A stretch of 64,000 nucleotides of DNA, from NCBI RefSeq assembly GCF_030410045.1, contig NZ_JAUFRA010000009.1:62001-126000 (forward strand). The letters run 5' to 3'. The stretch comes from Marivivens donghaensis (GTDB taxonomy: Bacteria > Pseudomonadota > Alphaproteobacteria > Rhodobacterales > Rhodobacteraceae). Below are positions 35,236-44,888 of this stretch, piece by piece (position 1 is the stretch's first letter; each line of letters opens with the position of its first letter). The notes below the pieces were generated by a model. That model saw only the letters and a program-made list of their open reading frames with translations. It had not been told where the DNA came from and did not search any database. The position numbers and the translations under genes are program-made.

Positions 35236-35261
35236 GGGCGACCTACCGGCCGCCCTTTTAA
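35236..35261. terminator. Hairpin between fasciclin gene and micro-ORF
   Basis: GGGCG-aCCtaCCGGc-CGCCC stem-loop with TTTT on the plus side and AAA on the other; it lies after the 35283-35366 micro-ORF on the minus strand and before the fasciclin gene. Confidence 0.55.
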
Positions 35262-35282
35262 ATTCCGTATGTGTGATGTGGA

Positions 35283-35366
35283 TTACATCAGTTGCAGCAG
35301 CAAGTAGGGCAACCCAAGCATCCCTGCGGTGGTCAGCACAATTGACAGAAACAGGCCTTTAAACAT
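35283..35366 (-). CDS. 27-residue hydrophobic micro-protein
   Basis: Starts MFKGLFLSIVLTTAGMLG and ends LPYLLLQLM: a single membrane segment over nearly its full length. A strong Shine-Dalgarno GGAGG lies 6 nt before this ATG (an alternative ATG two codons upstream is too close to it). A hairpin follows. No homology can be judged by eye; it might be a small membrane regulator or a type I toxin-like peptide. Confidence 0.5.
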   Translation of the reverse strand: MFKGLFLSIVLTTAGMLGLPYLLLQLM

Positions 35367-35440
35367 CGTCATCCTCCATAGTGTTTGGAGGGAGATAGGG
35401 GGTTAAAATCCCTATTCAAGATACGAAATTAAAGAGAATT

Positions 35441-35514
35441 TGGAGCGGGTAGCGGGAATCGAACCCGCACGTTCAGCTTGGGAAGCTGACAGGCTACCAC
35501 TACATCATACCCGC
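35441..35514 (-). tRNA. tRNA-Gly(CCC)
   Basis: Acceptor GCGGGTA/TACCCGC, anticodon stem TCAGC/GCTGA with loop TTCCCAA (anticodon CCC), T-arm GCGGGTTCGATTCCCGC, discriminator T and encoded CCA. Confidence 0.95.
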
Positions 35515-35563
35515 AGCCCTGCGCGACGAAGTAGTCGCGAGGTCAGCCAGCGTCAAGGGGCAT

Positions 35564-37603
35564 TTAGCCCCTCCGACGACGGCGTCCGCCAGCCTCTCCG
35601 CCACTGCTGGCCGTGTTAAAGGACACGTCGGGCAGGTCGACAATCGACAGCAAGTTCGGGAACGGATCCGTCGCGTGCGGGATTGCGTTCGCGTTGACGA
35701 AGTGTTCTTGGAACTTTGGCTCGATCGCGGTTTCGATCTTGGTGATCTCGCGCACGGTGTGTTCGATGCTGGACCGCGCAGCCTTGGAACAAAGCGCGAT
35801 ACGTGCACCTGTGCCAGCGGCGTTGCCAGCGGAGGACACTTTATCCAGCGGCACGTCAGGGATCATGCCAAGAACCATCGCGTGTTTCGCACTGATATGC
35901 GCACCAAAGGCACCAGCGAGCACCACACGATCCACGGTATCGACGCCCATTTCATCCATCAGCAACCGTGCTCCCGCATAGAGCGCGGATTTGGCGAGCT
36001 GGATGGCGCGGATGTCGCCTTGGGTCACGGTGATGCGCGGGCCGCCGTCGGCGCTGGCGTCATGGATCAGGTAGCTGTTGGTGCGGCCCGTGGCCTCGCA
36101 GCGTGGGGTTCCTGTCTGTTCTGCGCTGCCGATCAGACCTTTGGGGTCCAAGAGGCCCGCGATGCGGAGTTCAGCGACGGCCTCAATGATACCCGAGCCA
36201 CAGATGCCCGTGATGCCAGAGCCAGCGGTCGCCTCGGCAAAGCCTTCCTCGTCCGACCAGAGGTCGCAGCCGATGACACGGAAGCGGGGCTCTTTGGTGA
36301 CGGGGTCAATTTCGATCCGTTCGATAGCACCCGGCGCTGCGCGTTGACCGCTGCTGATCTGTGCGCCCTCAAATGCGGGGCCAGTGGGCGACGAACAGGC
36401 GAGAACCCGTTCGGTATTGCCAAGAAGGATTTCCGCGTTGGTGCCCACGTCGACGATGAGCGCGAGGTCTTTGGACTTTTGCGGTTCCTCAGACAAGGCG
36501 ACCGCGGCGCAGTCCGCACCGACGTGGCCAGCGATACATGGCAGGATGTAAACGCGGCCTGCAGCATTTAACGCCGTAAGGTCCAGATCGCGGGCGTCGA
36601 GTGTCATGCTCTCTGCCGTAGCGAGGGCGAAGGGCGCCTGACCCAGTTCAACAGGATCGATGCCCAGCAAGAGGTGGTGCATTACGGGGTTACAAACGAA
36701 CACGGTTTCCATGATCCGCGCCGCGTCAATCTGCGCCTCAGATGCGAGTTCGGAGGCCAGCGTATTGATCGCCTCACGTACGACGGTCGTCATTTCCACA
36801 TCGCCGCCCTTGTTCATCATCGAATAGGACACGCGGGACATGAGGTCTTCGCCAAAGCGGATTTGCGGGTTCATGATGCCCGACGATCCGATCACAGCAC
36901 CTGTTTTCAGGTCGCACAAATGCGCCGCGATGGTGGTCGAACCGAGGTCGATGGCGAGGCCAAAGATCGGCGTTTCATCAAAGCCCGGGAAGATATCGAT
37001 AAGGCGATGTTTGCCACCGTGGTGATCGCGGTTCAGGGCAACGGTTGCCTTGAACGCGCCTTTGCGCAGGACGGGCTGAAGTTTGCGCAACACGCTGAGG
37101 GGGGCCGAGATACCGTCGATGTCCCATTGTTCGCGCAGCGCGGTTTCCAGACGTTCGAGGTCGCCCGACGGGTCGTGCATATCTGCTTCGGCCACTTCGA
37201 CGTAGTAAAGCGCGGTTGCGGGGTCCATCACGATGTCACGGTCGGTGGCGGCTTTGCGCACGACCTGACGGTGGACTTGGCTCTCTGGTGGGACGTCGAT
37301 GACCACATCAGACTGGATGCAGGCCTGACAGCCCAAGCGACGACCCGTTTTCAGGCCGCGCACACGGTCGTAGCGCTCTTCGACCGCGTTGAATTCGGTG
37401 AGCGCATCATCCGCGACGGTCACGCCATGTTTCGAAAACTCGCCATAGGACGGTTGGATTTGGCATTTAGAGCAAATGCCACGGCCACCGCAGACAGAGT
37501 CCAGATCAACACCCAACTGACGTGCAGCCGTCAGAACGGGGGTGCCGACCGGAAAACGGCCGCGTTTGCCAGAGGGTGTGAAAATCACAAGAGGATCGGT
37601 CAT
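35564..37603 (-). CDS. ASKHA-domain reductive activator of corrinoid enzymes
   Basis: 679 residues. N-terminal 2Fe-2S ferredoxin domain with Cys in SVCGGRGICSKCQ and later LGCQAC; linker; then an actin-like ATPase (DUF4445/RACE) with LAIDLGSTTIAAHLCDL, LIVDVGTNAEILLGN and VLAGAFGAHISAKHAMVLG. Such proteins use ATP to reduce inactive cob(II)alamin in corrinoid methyltransferases. Arg-rich C-terminal tail (GGRRRRRG). No corrinoid protein or methyltransferase is in the window, so its partner lies elsewhere. Confidence 0.92.
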   Translation of the reverse strand: MTDPLVIFTPSGKRGRFPVGTPVLTAARQLGVDLDSVCGGRGICSKCQIQPSYGEFSKHGVTVADDALTEFNAVEERYDRVRGLKTGRRLGCQACIQSDVVIDVPPESQVHRQVVRKAATDRDIVMDPATALYYVEVAEADMHDPSGDLERLETALREQWDIDGISAPLSVLRKLQPVLRKGAFKATVALNRDHHGGKHRLIDIFPGFDETPIFGLAIDLGSTTIAAHLCDLKTGAVIGSSGIMNPQIRFGEDLMSRVSYSMMNKGGDVEMTTVVREAINTLASELASEAQIDAARIMETVFVCNPVMHHLLLGIDPVELGQAPFALATAESMTLDARDLDLTALNAAGRVYILPCIAGHVGADCAAVALSEEPQKSKDLALIVDVGTNAEILLGNTERVLACSSPTGPAFEGAQISSGQRAAPGAIERIEIDPVTKEPRFRVIGCDLWSDEEGFAEATAGSGITGICGSGIIEAVAELRIAGLLDPKGLIGSAEQTGTPRCEATGRTNSYLIHDASADGGPRITVTQGDIRAIQLAKSALYAGARLLMDEMGVDTVDRVVLAGAFGAHISAKHAMVLGMIPDVPLDKVSSAGNAAGTGARIALCSKAARSSIEHTVREITKIETAIEPKFQEHFVNANAIPHATDPFPNLLSIVDLPDVSFNTASSGGEAGGRRRRRG

Positions 37604-37705
37604 GGTGTGGTCCTGTTCGCTATCGCAAAAGGTATAGCCCGATTGGGTCCAGTAAAAAGCCGGATCGCGTCATTTGGCGCACCGGAAACGGCATTTGTCC
37701 AAAGG

Positions 37706-38560
37706 TCAAAGCCCAACCATCGCACGGATATCGTCGGGCGTCGCACCTTCGGCACGGAATTTCGAAATTGCCTTAGCGTCTGTGCGTTTGGCGAGGCGTT
37801 TGCCATCGGCGTCACGGATCAGATCGTGGTGATGATAGAGCGGGGTGGGCAGGTCCAGAAGGGCTTGGAGCAGGCGGTGAATAACGGTCGCTTCAATGAG
37901 GTCTGCACCGCGCACGGCTTCGGTCACGTTTTGGGCGGCGTCATCGACAACGACGGACAGGTGGTAAGCCGCCATGCCTGTGTCTTTGCGAAAAAGGACG
38001 ATATCGCCCACGTTTTCGATAAGGTGTTGTGCGGAAAGTGCGTGATTACCGGTCTCGAACGGACCTGTTTCGGTGTAAAACAGGTGCGATACGTCGCCGA
38101 GGTGGGCAATCGCGGCCGCCATGTTCAGGCGGATCGCGTCGTTTGAGGATGCCTCGGACATGGATTTGGAGCGACAGGTGCCCGGATAGACGATGCCGTC
38201 AGGTCCTATTGGCACGCCTTCTTGCGGGGCGGAAAAGGCGGATTGGATGTCCTTGCGGGTGCAAGAACAGGGATACAGCAGTCCTAGGTTTTGAAGGCGG
38301 TCACGGGCCGCATCGTATAGGGGGATGCGATCCGTCACTCGCGCAATCGGTTCGGGCCACGAGAGGCCAAGCCAGTGCAGGTCCTCATAGATCAAAGCCT
38401 CCCATTCGGGACGGCAGCGAGTGGTGTCGCCATCCTCGATCCGAAGGAGAAATTGCCCGCCGTTGGCCTGCGCGCGGTCCCACGCGATCAGCGCAGAAAA
38501 GGCGTGACCCAGATGCAGCGGACCTGTTGGGCTCGGTGCGAAGCGGGTCACGTAGTTCAT
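37706..38560 (-). CDS. gluQ: tRNA glutamyl-Q(34) synthetase
   Basis: 284 residues, a paralogue of the GluRS catalytic half lacking the anticodon-binding domain. HIGH motif PSPTGPLHLGHAFSAL, Cys-rich insert (YPCSCTRKD) and KRLAKR in place of KMSKS. It puts glutamate on queuosine of tRNA-Asp. Start at ATG 38560, overlapping the trmFO stop (TAATG). Confidence 0.95.
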   Translation of the reverse strand: MNYVTRFAPSPTGPLHLGHAFSALIAWDRAQANGGQFLLRIEDGDTTRCRPEWEALIYEDLHWLGLSWPEPIARVTDRIPLYDAARDRLQNLGLLYPCSCTRKDIQSAFSAPQEGVPIGPDGIVYPGTCRSKSMSEASSNDAIRLNMAAAIAHLGDVSHLFYTETGPFETGNHALSAQHLIENVGDIVLFRKDTGMAAYHLSVVVDDAAQNVTEAVRGADLIEATVIHRLLQALLDLPTPLYHHHDLIRDADGKRLAKRTDAKAISKFRAEGATPDDIRAMVGL

Positions 38561-39903
38561 TAGCTTTGCGCCGCAAGCCATTGATTGAAATCTTCTTTGG
38601 CGCGATCCGTGTAGCCTTTGTAGCGCTCTTTGCGACCCTTACGGCCACCGCGCATCCCGTCGAGCGGCGGGAACAGGCCGAAGTTCACGTTCATCGGCTG
38701 GAAGGTTTTTGCCTCGGCCCCGCCAGAGATATGGGTCACAAGTGCCCCCATCGCAGTTGTGTTCGGGATTGGATCGACGCTGCGGCCTTGGATTTCGGCA
38801 GCGGCCAAACGGCCCGCCAAAAGACCCATCGCGGCGCTTTCAACGTAGCCTTCAACGCCCGTGATTTGACCCGCGAAACGGATGTTCGGTCGGGATTTCA
38901 AGCGCATTTCAGCATCAAGAAGCGTGGGCGAGTTGATAAAGGTATTACGGTGAATACCCCCAAGTCGCGCGAATTCAGCATTCTCCAGACCGGGGATCAT
39001 GGTAAACACTTCTTTTTGCGCGCCGTATTTCATTTTGGTCTGGAAGCCGACGATATTATACAACGTTCCCAATGCGTTATCGCGGCGAAGTTGAACCACG
39101 GCATAGGGTTTGTTGTCCGGGTCGTTGGCGTTGGTGAGGCCCACGGGCTTCATCGGACCAAAGCGGAGGGTTTCACGACCACGTTCCGCCATCACCTCAA
39201 TCGGGAGGCAGCCGTCGAAATAACCCGCGGTTTCGCCTTCGTGGAATTCGGTTTTATCCGCGGCCAAAAGCGCGTCGATGAAGGCCTCATATTGGTCTTT
39301 GGTCATCGGGCAATTGAGGTAGGCGGTGCGCTCTTCCTCGGTTTCGCCTTTGTCGTAGCGGGACTGCATCCATGCCACATCCATATTCACGCTGTCGAAA
39401 TAGACGATGGGCGCGATGGCATCAAAGAAGGCGAGCGCTTCAGCGCCTGTCTCTGCCTGAATGGCTTTGCCTAGGCCCTCGGACGTGAGCGGGCCTGTTG
39501 CGATGATCCAATGACCGTCGGAAGGAAGCTCTGTAATCTCTTCATAAGACACAGAAATATTCGGGTGCGCCATCAGTGCGGCAGTCACGCTTTCGGCAAA
39601 GGGATCACGGTCAACGGCCAGCGCGCCGCCTGCAGGGAGACGGTGTTTCGCGGCCATTTCCATAATGATCCCGCCCGCCTGACGCATTTCCCAATGCAAA
39701 AGACCCACGGCGTTTTGTTCGTGATCATCTGAACGGAACGAGTTCGAACAGACCATCTCGGCGAGGTTGCCCGTGCGATGCGCAAAGGTTTCGACCTTGG
39801 GACGCATTTCGTGGATAACCACTTGAACGCCTGCGTTTGCAGCCTGCCAAGCAGCCTCTGATCCGGCCATTCCGCCGCCGATAATATGAAGTGTCTGTGT
39901 CAT
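38560..39903 (-). CDS. trmFO: Methylenetetrahydrofolate-tRNA-(uracil-5-)-methyltransferase
   Basis: 447 residues. Makes m5U54 in tRNA with folate and FAD. FAD-binding LHIIGGGMAGSEAAWQAANAG; catalytic Cys in NLAEMVCSNSFRSDD and QLRRDNALGTLYNIVGFQTK. Located in a minus-strand cluster of tRNA-modification genes with gluQ. Confidence 0.97.
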   Translation of the reverse strand: MTQTLHIIGGGMAGSEAAWQAANAGVQVVIHEMRPKVETFAHRTGNLAEMVCSNSFRSDDHEQNAVGLLHWEMRQAGGIIMEMAAKHRLPAGGALAVDRDPFAESVTAALMAHPNISVSYEEITELPSDGHWIIATGPLTSEGLGKAIQAETGAEALAFFDAIAPIVYFDSVNMDVAWMQSRYDKGETEEERTAYLNCPMTKDQYEAFIDALLAADKTEFHEGETAGYFDGCLPIEVMAERGRETLRFGPMKPVGLTNANDPDNKPYAVVQLRRDNALGTLYNIVGFQTKMKYGAQKEVFTMIPGLENAEFARLGGIHRNTFINSPTLLDAEMRLKSRPNIRFAGQITGVEGYVESAAMGLLAGRLAAAEIQGRSVDPIPNTTAMGALVTHISGGAEAKTFQPMNVNFGLFPPLDGMRGGRKGRKERYKGYTDRAKEDFNQWLAAQS

Positions 39904-39937
39904 GGTCGGGGATTTAGCTGTGGTGGGGGCAAAAGAA

Positions 39938-39961
39938 AAGGGCCGCGAGATGCGGCCCTGT
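39938..39961 (-). terminator. Intrinsic terminator of gyrA
   Basis: AGGGCCGC-atctc-GCGGCCCT stem followed on the minus strand by TTTTCTTTT, right after the gyrA stop. Confidence 0.85.
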
Positions 39962-39963
39962 CC

Positions 39964-42717
39964 TTATTCTTCGGTTGCCGGTGTTTCGGCTTCGCCCGTA
40001 TCTGGGGCTTCTTCTTCGGCCTCTTCGATGCGGGCCACGGAAACGACCGTTTCGTCGGCTCGGGTGTTGAACACCTTTACGCCGCCAGCAGAACGTGAGC
40101 GGAAGCTGATGCCCTCGACAGGGACGCGGATCGATTGGCCAGTCGAGGTGACGAGCATGATCTGGTTGTCCATGTCGATTGGGAAGCAGGACACAATCTC
40201 GCCGCCGCGCATCTGTTTTTCAAACGCTGTGACACCCATGCCGCCACGTCCGCGCACAGGGTAATCGTGGGACGAGGTGATCTTACCAATGCCTTTGGCG
40301 GTGATGGTCAGGATCAGGTTTTCTGCCGCCGACATCTCTGCATAGCGTTCGGTGGACAGTTCGCCTGCTGGAACGTCATCCTCATCCGTCGCGTCATCCT
40401 CTGTCACGCCAGCCATAGCGCGGCGCATTTTGAGGTAAGCGGCGCGTTCTTGCGGATCAGCCTCAAAGTGGCGGATGACCGACATCGACACTACACGATC
40501 GTCGCCATTCAGACGAATACCGCGTACACCAGTGGAGGCACGCGAGTTAAACACGCGAACGTCCGTCGATGGGAAGCGGATCGCACGGCCAGAGTTGGTG
40601 ACGAGCATAACGTCGTCATCCTCAGATGCGATGCGTGCGTTCACCAGTTCAACGCCATCAGGCAGTTTCATTGCGATTTTACCGTTACGCATAACGTTGG
40701 TGAAATCGGAGAGACGGTTACGGCGCACATCACCTGCGGAGGTCGCAAAGACGATTTGCAGGTTGTCCCATTCTTCATCCGGACGGTCGACGGGCATGAT
40801 CGCCGCGATCGAGACGCCTTGCGGAATTGGCAGAATGTTGATGATCGCTTTGCCCTTGGCAGTGCGGCCACCTGCGGGCAGGCGCCACGTCTTGAGCTTG
40901 TAGACCATACCATCGGTCGTGAAGAACAAGAGCTGCGTGTGGGTGTTGGCCACAAAGAGGGTGGTGACCACGTCCTCTTCTTTGGTTTGCATACCCGACA
41001 GGCCTTTGCCGCCGCGACGCTGCGACCGGAATTCGGCGAGAGGGGTGCGTTTGATGTAGCCACCCGAAGTTACGGTCACGACCATATCCTCGCGTTCGAT
41101 CAGATCCTCGTCGTCCATATCGGCGGCCCATTCGACGATCTCTGTGCGGCGCGGAACCGCAAAGAGTTCACGCACTTCGCGTAGTTCGTCGGAAATGATG
41201 CCCATGATCCGTTCGCGAGAGGCGAGGATTTCGAGGTATTCTTTGATCTTCTTCGCCAGCTCTTGCAGTTCGTCGGTGACCTCTTGGACACCGATTTGTG
41301 TCAGACGCTGGAGACGCAGTTCGAGGATTGCACGGGCCTGAGCCTCGGAGAGGTTATAGGTGCCGTCGTCGTTCACAGGGTGAAGCGGATCGTCGATCAG
41401 TTTCAGGTATTCGATGATCGAGCCAGCGGGCCAGCGACGAGTCATCAGTTTTTCGCGTGCATCCGCTGCGTCAGCAGAGGCGCGGATGGTTGCAACAACT
41501 TCGTCTACGTTGGTCACGGCAACTGCCAGACCACAGAGGATGTGCGAACGGTCACGTGCCTTGCGCAGTTCAAATGCGGTGCGGCGGGCGACGACTTCTT
41601 CGCGGAAGGTCACGAAGGCCGAAAGGAAGCCGTAAAGCGTCAGGGTTTCAGGCTTACCACCGTTCAGCGCGAGCATGTTGCAGCCAAAGCTGACTTGCAT
41701 CGGGGTGAAGCGGAACAGCTGGTTCAGCACGACCTCGGCAGTGGCATCGCGTTTGAGTTCGACAACAACGCGAACGCCGTTACGGTCGGATTCGTCCTGA
41801 ACGTGGGCGATGCCTTCGATCTTTTTGTCGCGGGCACACTCGGCGATCTTTTCGATCATCGACGCTTTGTTCACCTGATAGGGGATTTCGTCGACGACGA
41901 TGGCCCAACGATCTTTGCGGATTTCTTCGACGTGGGTTTTGGCGCGGAGCACAACAGAACCACGCCCCTCAAGATACGCTTTGCGCGCACCAGAGCGGCC
42001 CATCATGACGCCGCCCGTAGGGAAGTCAGGACCCGGAACGTATTCGATCAGGTCAGCCGACGACAAATCGGGATTGTCGATCAGAGCAAGGGTGGCATCC
42101 ACAACTTCGCCAAGGTTATGCGGCGGAATGTTGGTCGCCATACCCACCGCGATACCGCCCGCGCCGTTGACCAGCATGTTCGGGAAGCGCGACGGAAGAA
42201 CGGTCGGCTCTTTATCTTTGCCGTCGTAGTTGTCGACAAAATCAACGGTGTCTTTGTCGATGTCAGCCAGCATATAGGCAGCTGGTTTATCCATGCGCAC
42301 TTCGGTGTAGCGCATCGCCGCGGCACGGTCGCCGTCCATCGAACCAAAGTTACCCTGACCATCGAGCAAGGGCAGCGACATAGAGAAGTCCTGCGCCATG
42401 CGGACCAAGGCGTCATAGATCGCAGAGTCGCCGTGCGGGTGATATTTACCCATCACATCGCCCACTGGACGCGCCGATTTGCGGTAGGGTTTATCGTGCC
42501 CGTTGTTGGTCTCGTGCATCGCGAAAAGGATGCGACGGTGCACGGGTTTTAGACCGTCCCGAAGGTCGGGAATGGCACGGCTCACGATCACGCTCATCGC
42601 GTAATCGAGATACGAGGTCTTCATCTCGTCGATGATAGAAATCTGCGGTCCGTCGTGGTGCATACGCACGATCGCGGTTTCTTCTTCGTTTTCAGGGGTT
42701 TCCGGAGTATCGGTCAC
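39964..42717 (-). CDS. gyrA: DNA gyrase subunit A
   Basis: 917 residues. Breaks and rejoins DNA for negative supercoiling with GyrB. N-terminal SYLDYAMSVIVSRAIPDLRDGLKPVHRR; quinolone region KYHPHGDSAIYDALVRMAQ with wild-type-like Ser and Asp at the positions equal to 83 and 87 of E. coli; catalytic Tyr in AAMRYTE. GyrA box QRRGGKG marks it as gyrase rather than ParC; six-bladed C-terminal domain and an acidic tail (EEAEEEAPDTGEAETPATEE). Confidence 0.98.
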   Translation of the reverse strand: MTDTPETPENEEETAIVRMHHDGPQISIIDEMKTSYLDYAMSVIVSRAIPDLRDGLKPVHRRILFAMHETNNGHDKPYRKSARPVGDVMGKYHPHGDSAIYDALVRMAQDFSMSLPLLDGQGNFGSMDGDRAAAMRYTEVRMDKPAAYMLADIDKDTVDFVDNYDGKDKEPTVLPSRFPNMLVNGAGGIAVGMATNIPPHNLGEVVDATLALIDNPDLSSADLIEYVPGPDFPTGGVMMGRSGARKAYLEGRGSVVLRAKTHVEEIRKDRWAIVVDEIPYQVNKASMIEKIAECARDKKIEGIAHVQDESDRNGVRVVVELKRDATAEVVLNQLFRFTPMQVSFGCNMLALNGGKPETLTLYGFLSAFVTFREEVVARRTAFELRKARDRSHILCGLAVAVTNVDEVVATIRASADAADAREKLMTRRWPAGSIIEYLKLIDDPLHPVNDDGTYNLSEAQARAILELRLQRLTQIGVQEVTDELQELAKKIKEYLEILASRERIMGIISDELREVRELFAVPRRTEIVEWAADMDDEDLIEREDMVVTVTSGGYIKRTPLAEFRSQRRGGKGLSGMQTKEEDVVTTLFVANTHTQLLFFTTDGMVYKLKTWRLPAGGRTAKGKAIINILPIPQGVSIAAIMPVDRPDEEWDNLQIVFATSAGDVRRNRLSDFTNVMRNGKIAMKLPDGVELVNARIASEDDDVMLVTNSGRAIRFPSTDVRVFNSRASTGVRGIRLNGDDRVVSMSVIRHFEADPQERAAYLKMRRAMAGVTEDDATDEDDVPAGELSTERYAEMSAAENLILTITAKGIGKITSSHDYPVRGRGGMGVTAFEKQMRGGEIVSCFPIDMDNQIMLVTSTGQSIRVPVEGISFRSRSAGGVKVFNTRADETVVSVARIEEAEEEAPDTGEAETPATEE

Positions 42718-42832
42718 GTTGTCCGCCTGTCTGCCTGTTGGCTTCTATATCTTGTTTGGGTTCTTATACCGCAGTCAGGATATAGGGTGCAATGGCGGAA
42801 GGCGGAAAACGTCACCTGATTGGAAATACGGC

Positions 42833-43876
42833 CTATTTTGCCCGTTGTAGCATACCGAAAAGGTCGCGGGGATCGTCAGGGTCGGCCAACATATCGATGT
42901 TCGTATAATAAGGCGTTCCTGCGATAGCGCGGTGGACGTAACGCAGGGCGCTGAAATCCTCGATCGCAAAGCCGACGCTGTCAAATAACGTGATTTGATC
43001 GGCGCTGGTGCGGCCTGCCGCGGTCCCTGACATGACTTTCCAGAGTTCGGTCACGGGGTGATCCGCGTCGAGTTGCTGAATTTCGCCTTCGACCCGTGTT
43101 TGCGGCGGGTATTCCACAAAGATCGATGACCGATGCAGGATCGCGGAAGCCAATTCCGTCTTGCCGGGGCAATCGCCGCCGATGGCGTTGATGTGCACAC
43201 CTGGGCCGACCATGTTGTCCGACAGGATCGTCGCGTATTGTTTGTCCGCGGTGCAGGTCGTCAGGATCTGTGCGCCCTCAATCGCCGCTTCGGCGCTGGT
43301 GCAAGGCGTCACGTTGAGGCCCGACGCCGCGAGGTTACGGGCGCATTTGGCGGTGGCGTTCGCGTCTTTGTCATAGAGACGCACGTCGGTGATGCCGCAG
43401 ATTGCCTTGAATGCGATGCACTGAAATTCCGACTGCGCACCATTGCCGATCATGGCCATCGTCGTCGCACCTTTGGGCGCGAGGTGTTTGGCGGCGAGGG
43501 CTGACATTGCTGCCGTCCGTAGCGCGGTGAGCAAAGTCATTTCAGTGAGTAAAACTGGATAACCTGTCGCCACATCGGCCAAGATACCAAAGGCGGTGAC
43601 CGTTTGGAGGCCTTCGCTCGTGTTCTTTGGGTGGCCGTTGACGTATTTGAACCCGTAATTTTCGTGGTCAGCGGCGGGCATGAGTTCAATCACACCAACA
43701 TCAGAGTGGGACGCCACGCGCGGGGTTTTGTCGAATTCTTCCCAACGTTTGAAATCGCTTTCGATCTCGTCCGCGAGGTCACGCAGGATAGTCTCGAGGC
43801 CGATATGATGGACCAGTCCCATCATGTGGTCGACGGAGACAAACGGCACGAGGGCTTTGTCAGAGGGAAGGGTCAT
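42833..43876 (-). CDS. ocd: Ornithine cyclodeaminase
   Basis: 347 residues, mu-crystallin/OCD family. Converts ornithine to proline and ammonia with NAD. KYVNGHPKNTSEGLQTVTAFGIL substrate region, Rossmann motif MAMIGNGAQSEFQCIAF and INAIGGDCPGKTEL. Start overlaps the arginase stop (ATGA), so the two make a two-step arginine-to-proline path. Confidence 0.94.
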   Translation of the reverse strand: MTLPSDKALVPFVSVDHMMGLVHHIGLETILRDLADEIESDFKRWEEFDKTPRVASHSDVGVIELMPAADHENYGFKYVNGHPKNTSEGLQTVTAFGILADVATGYPVLLTEMTLLTALRTAAMSALAAKHLAPKGATTMAMIGNGAQSEFQCIAFKAICGITDVRLYDKDANATAKCARNLAASGLNVTPCTSAEAAIEGAQILTTCTADKQYATILSDNMVGPGVHINAIGGDCPGKTELASAILHRSSIFVEYPPQTRVEGEIQQLDADHPVTELWKVMSGTAAGRTSADQITLFDSVGFAIEDFSALRYVHRAIAGTPYYTNIDMLADPDDPRDLFGMLQRAK

Positions 43877-44802
43877 GCATAGCTCCGTGTAGGTCGGTCA
43901 AAGACGCGGCGACCAAGGAGAGAGGCCGTCAGGTCCACCATGAGGGACGCGGTTTTGCCGCGATCGTCGAGGAATGGGTTGAGTTCAACGAGGTCAAGCG
44001 AACAGACCGCGCCGCTGTCGCAGAGCATCTCCATCACGAGGTGCGCTTCGCGGACGGTTGCGCCGCCGGGGACGGTTGTGCCGACTGCAGGGGCGACCGA
44101 AGGGTCAAGGAAATCAACGTCGAGCGAAACGTGAAGGATGCCGTTCGCGGCTGCGACCTTATCAAGGAAAGATTGCAGCGGTTTGACGATGCCGACCTCG
44201 TCGATGGTGCGCATATCAACCAGCGTCGCGTCCGTGTCCGAGAGTGCATCATGTTCGGCAGGATCAACGGACCGCAGGCCAATCATGCAAAGGCGATCTG
44301 CGGGAATGGGAGCGGCAAGCGGCGGGAAATCTTCAAAGCCCTCACGGCCCGACACATAGCCCAACGGAGTGCCGTGTAGGTTGCCCGTCGTTGTGGTGTT
44401 GGGCGTGTGGTAATCGGTATGCGCGTCGAGCCAGAGCACGAAAAGAGGGCGCCCAATCTCCTGCGCATACTCCGCCATGCCCGCAACAGAACCGAGCGAC
44501 AGCGCGTGGTCGCCACCTAAAAACACAGGCATCCCGTTTGGCGCATGGTCAACTGCCGCTTTGGCCAAGGTCCGTGTCCAGCCGACCGTTTCGTCGAGCT
44601 TGTAAACCTCGGGGTTTGAATGCGCGGGCAGGGGTCGCGTATCGGGCGTCAGGTTCCCGATGTCTGTCACGCTATGGCCGAGTTCAGTGATCGCTTCGGC
44701 AATGCCAGCGGTGCGAAAGGCGTCAGGCCCCATAAGGCAACCCCGACGGCGTTTGCCGCAGTCGACTGGTGCCCCGATTAAGATAAGGTGTTTCTGTGTC
44801 AT
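43873..44802 (-). CDS. rocF: Arginase
   Basis: 309 residues, ureohydrolase. Mn ligands in FLGGDHALSLGS, LDAHTDYHTPN and VSLDVDFLDPSVAPAVGT; C-terminal DLVELNPFLDDRGKTASL. Hydrolyses arginine to ornithine and urea. Divergent from an Lrp/AsnC gene, the usual regulator of such arginine catabolic genes. Confidence 0.95.
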   Translation of the reverse strand: MTQKHLILIGAPVDCGKRRRGCLMGPDAFRTAGIAEAITELGHSVTDIGNLTPDTRPLPAHSNPEVYKLDETVGWTRTLAKAAVDHAPNGMPVFLGGDHALSLGSVAGMAEYAQEIGRPLFVLWLDAHTDYHTPNTTTTGNLHGTPLGYVSGREGFEDFPPLAAPIPADRLCMIGLRSVDPAEHDALSDTDATLVDMRTIDEVGIVKPLQSFLDKVAAANGILHVSLDVDFLDPSVAPAVGTTVPGGATVREAHLVMEMLCDSGAVCSLDLVELNPFLDDRGKTASLMVDLTASLLGRRVFDRPTRSYA

Positions 44803-44888
44803 AGGCCAAATATCCTTGCGAAATGGGGATGACAGAAGCGATCAAAATGTGCGAAATGAGCCAGCACTGATCAAATTGGAAAGCTAAG

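Noticed and set aside
36674..38146. 490-residue plus-strand frame
   Set aside because: Antisense to the ASKHA gene and gluQ; composition typical of a GC-rich shadow frame.
41263..42552. 429-residue plus-strand frame opposite gyrA
   Set aside because: Shadow of gyrA, with no independent start signal or domain.
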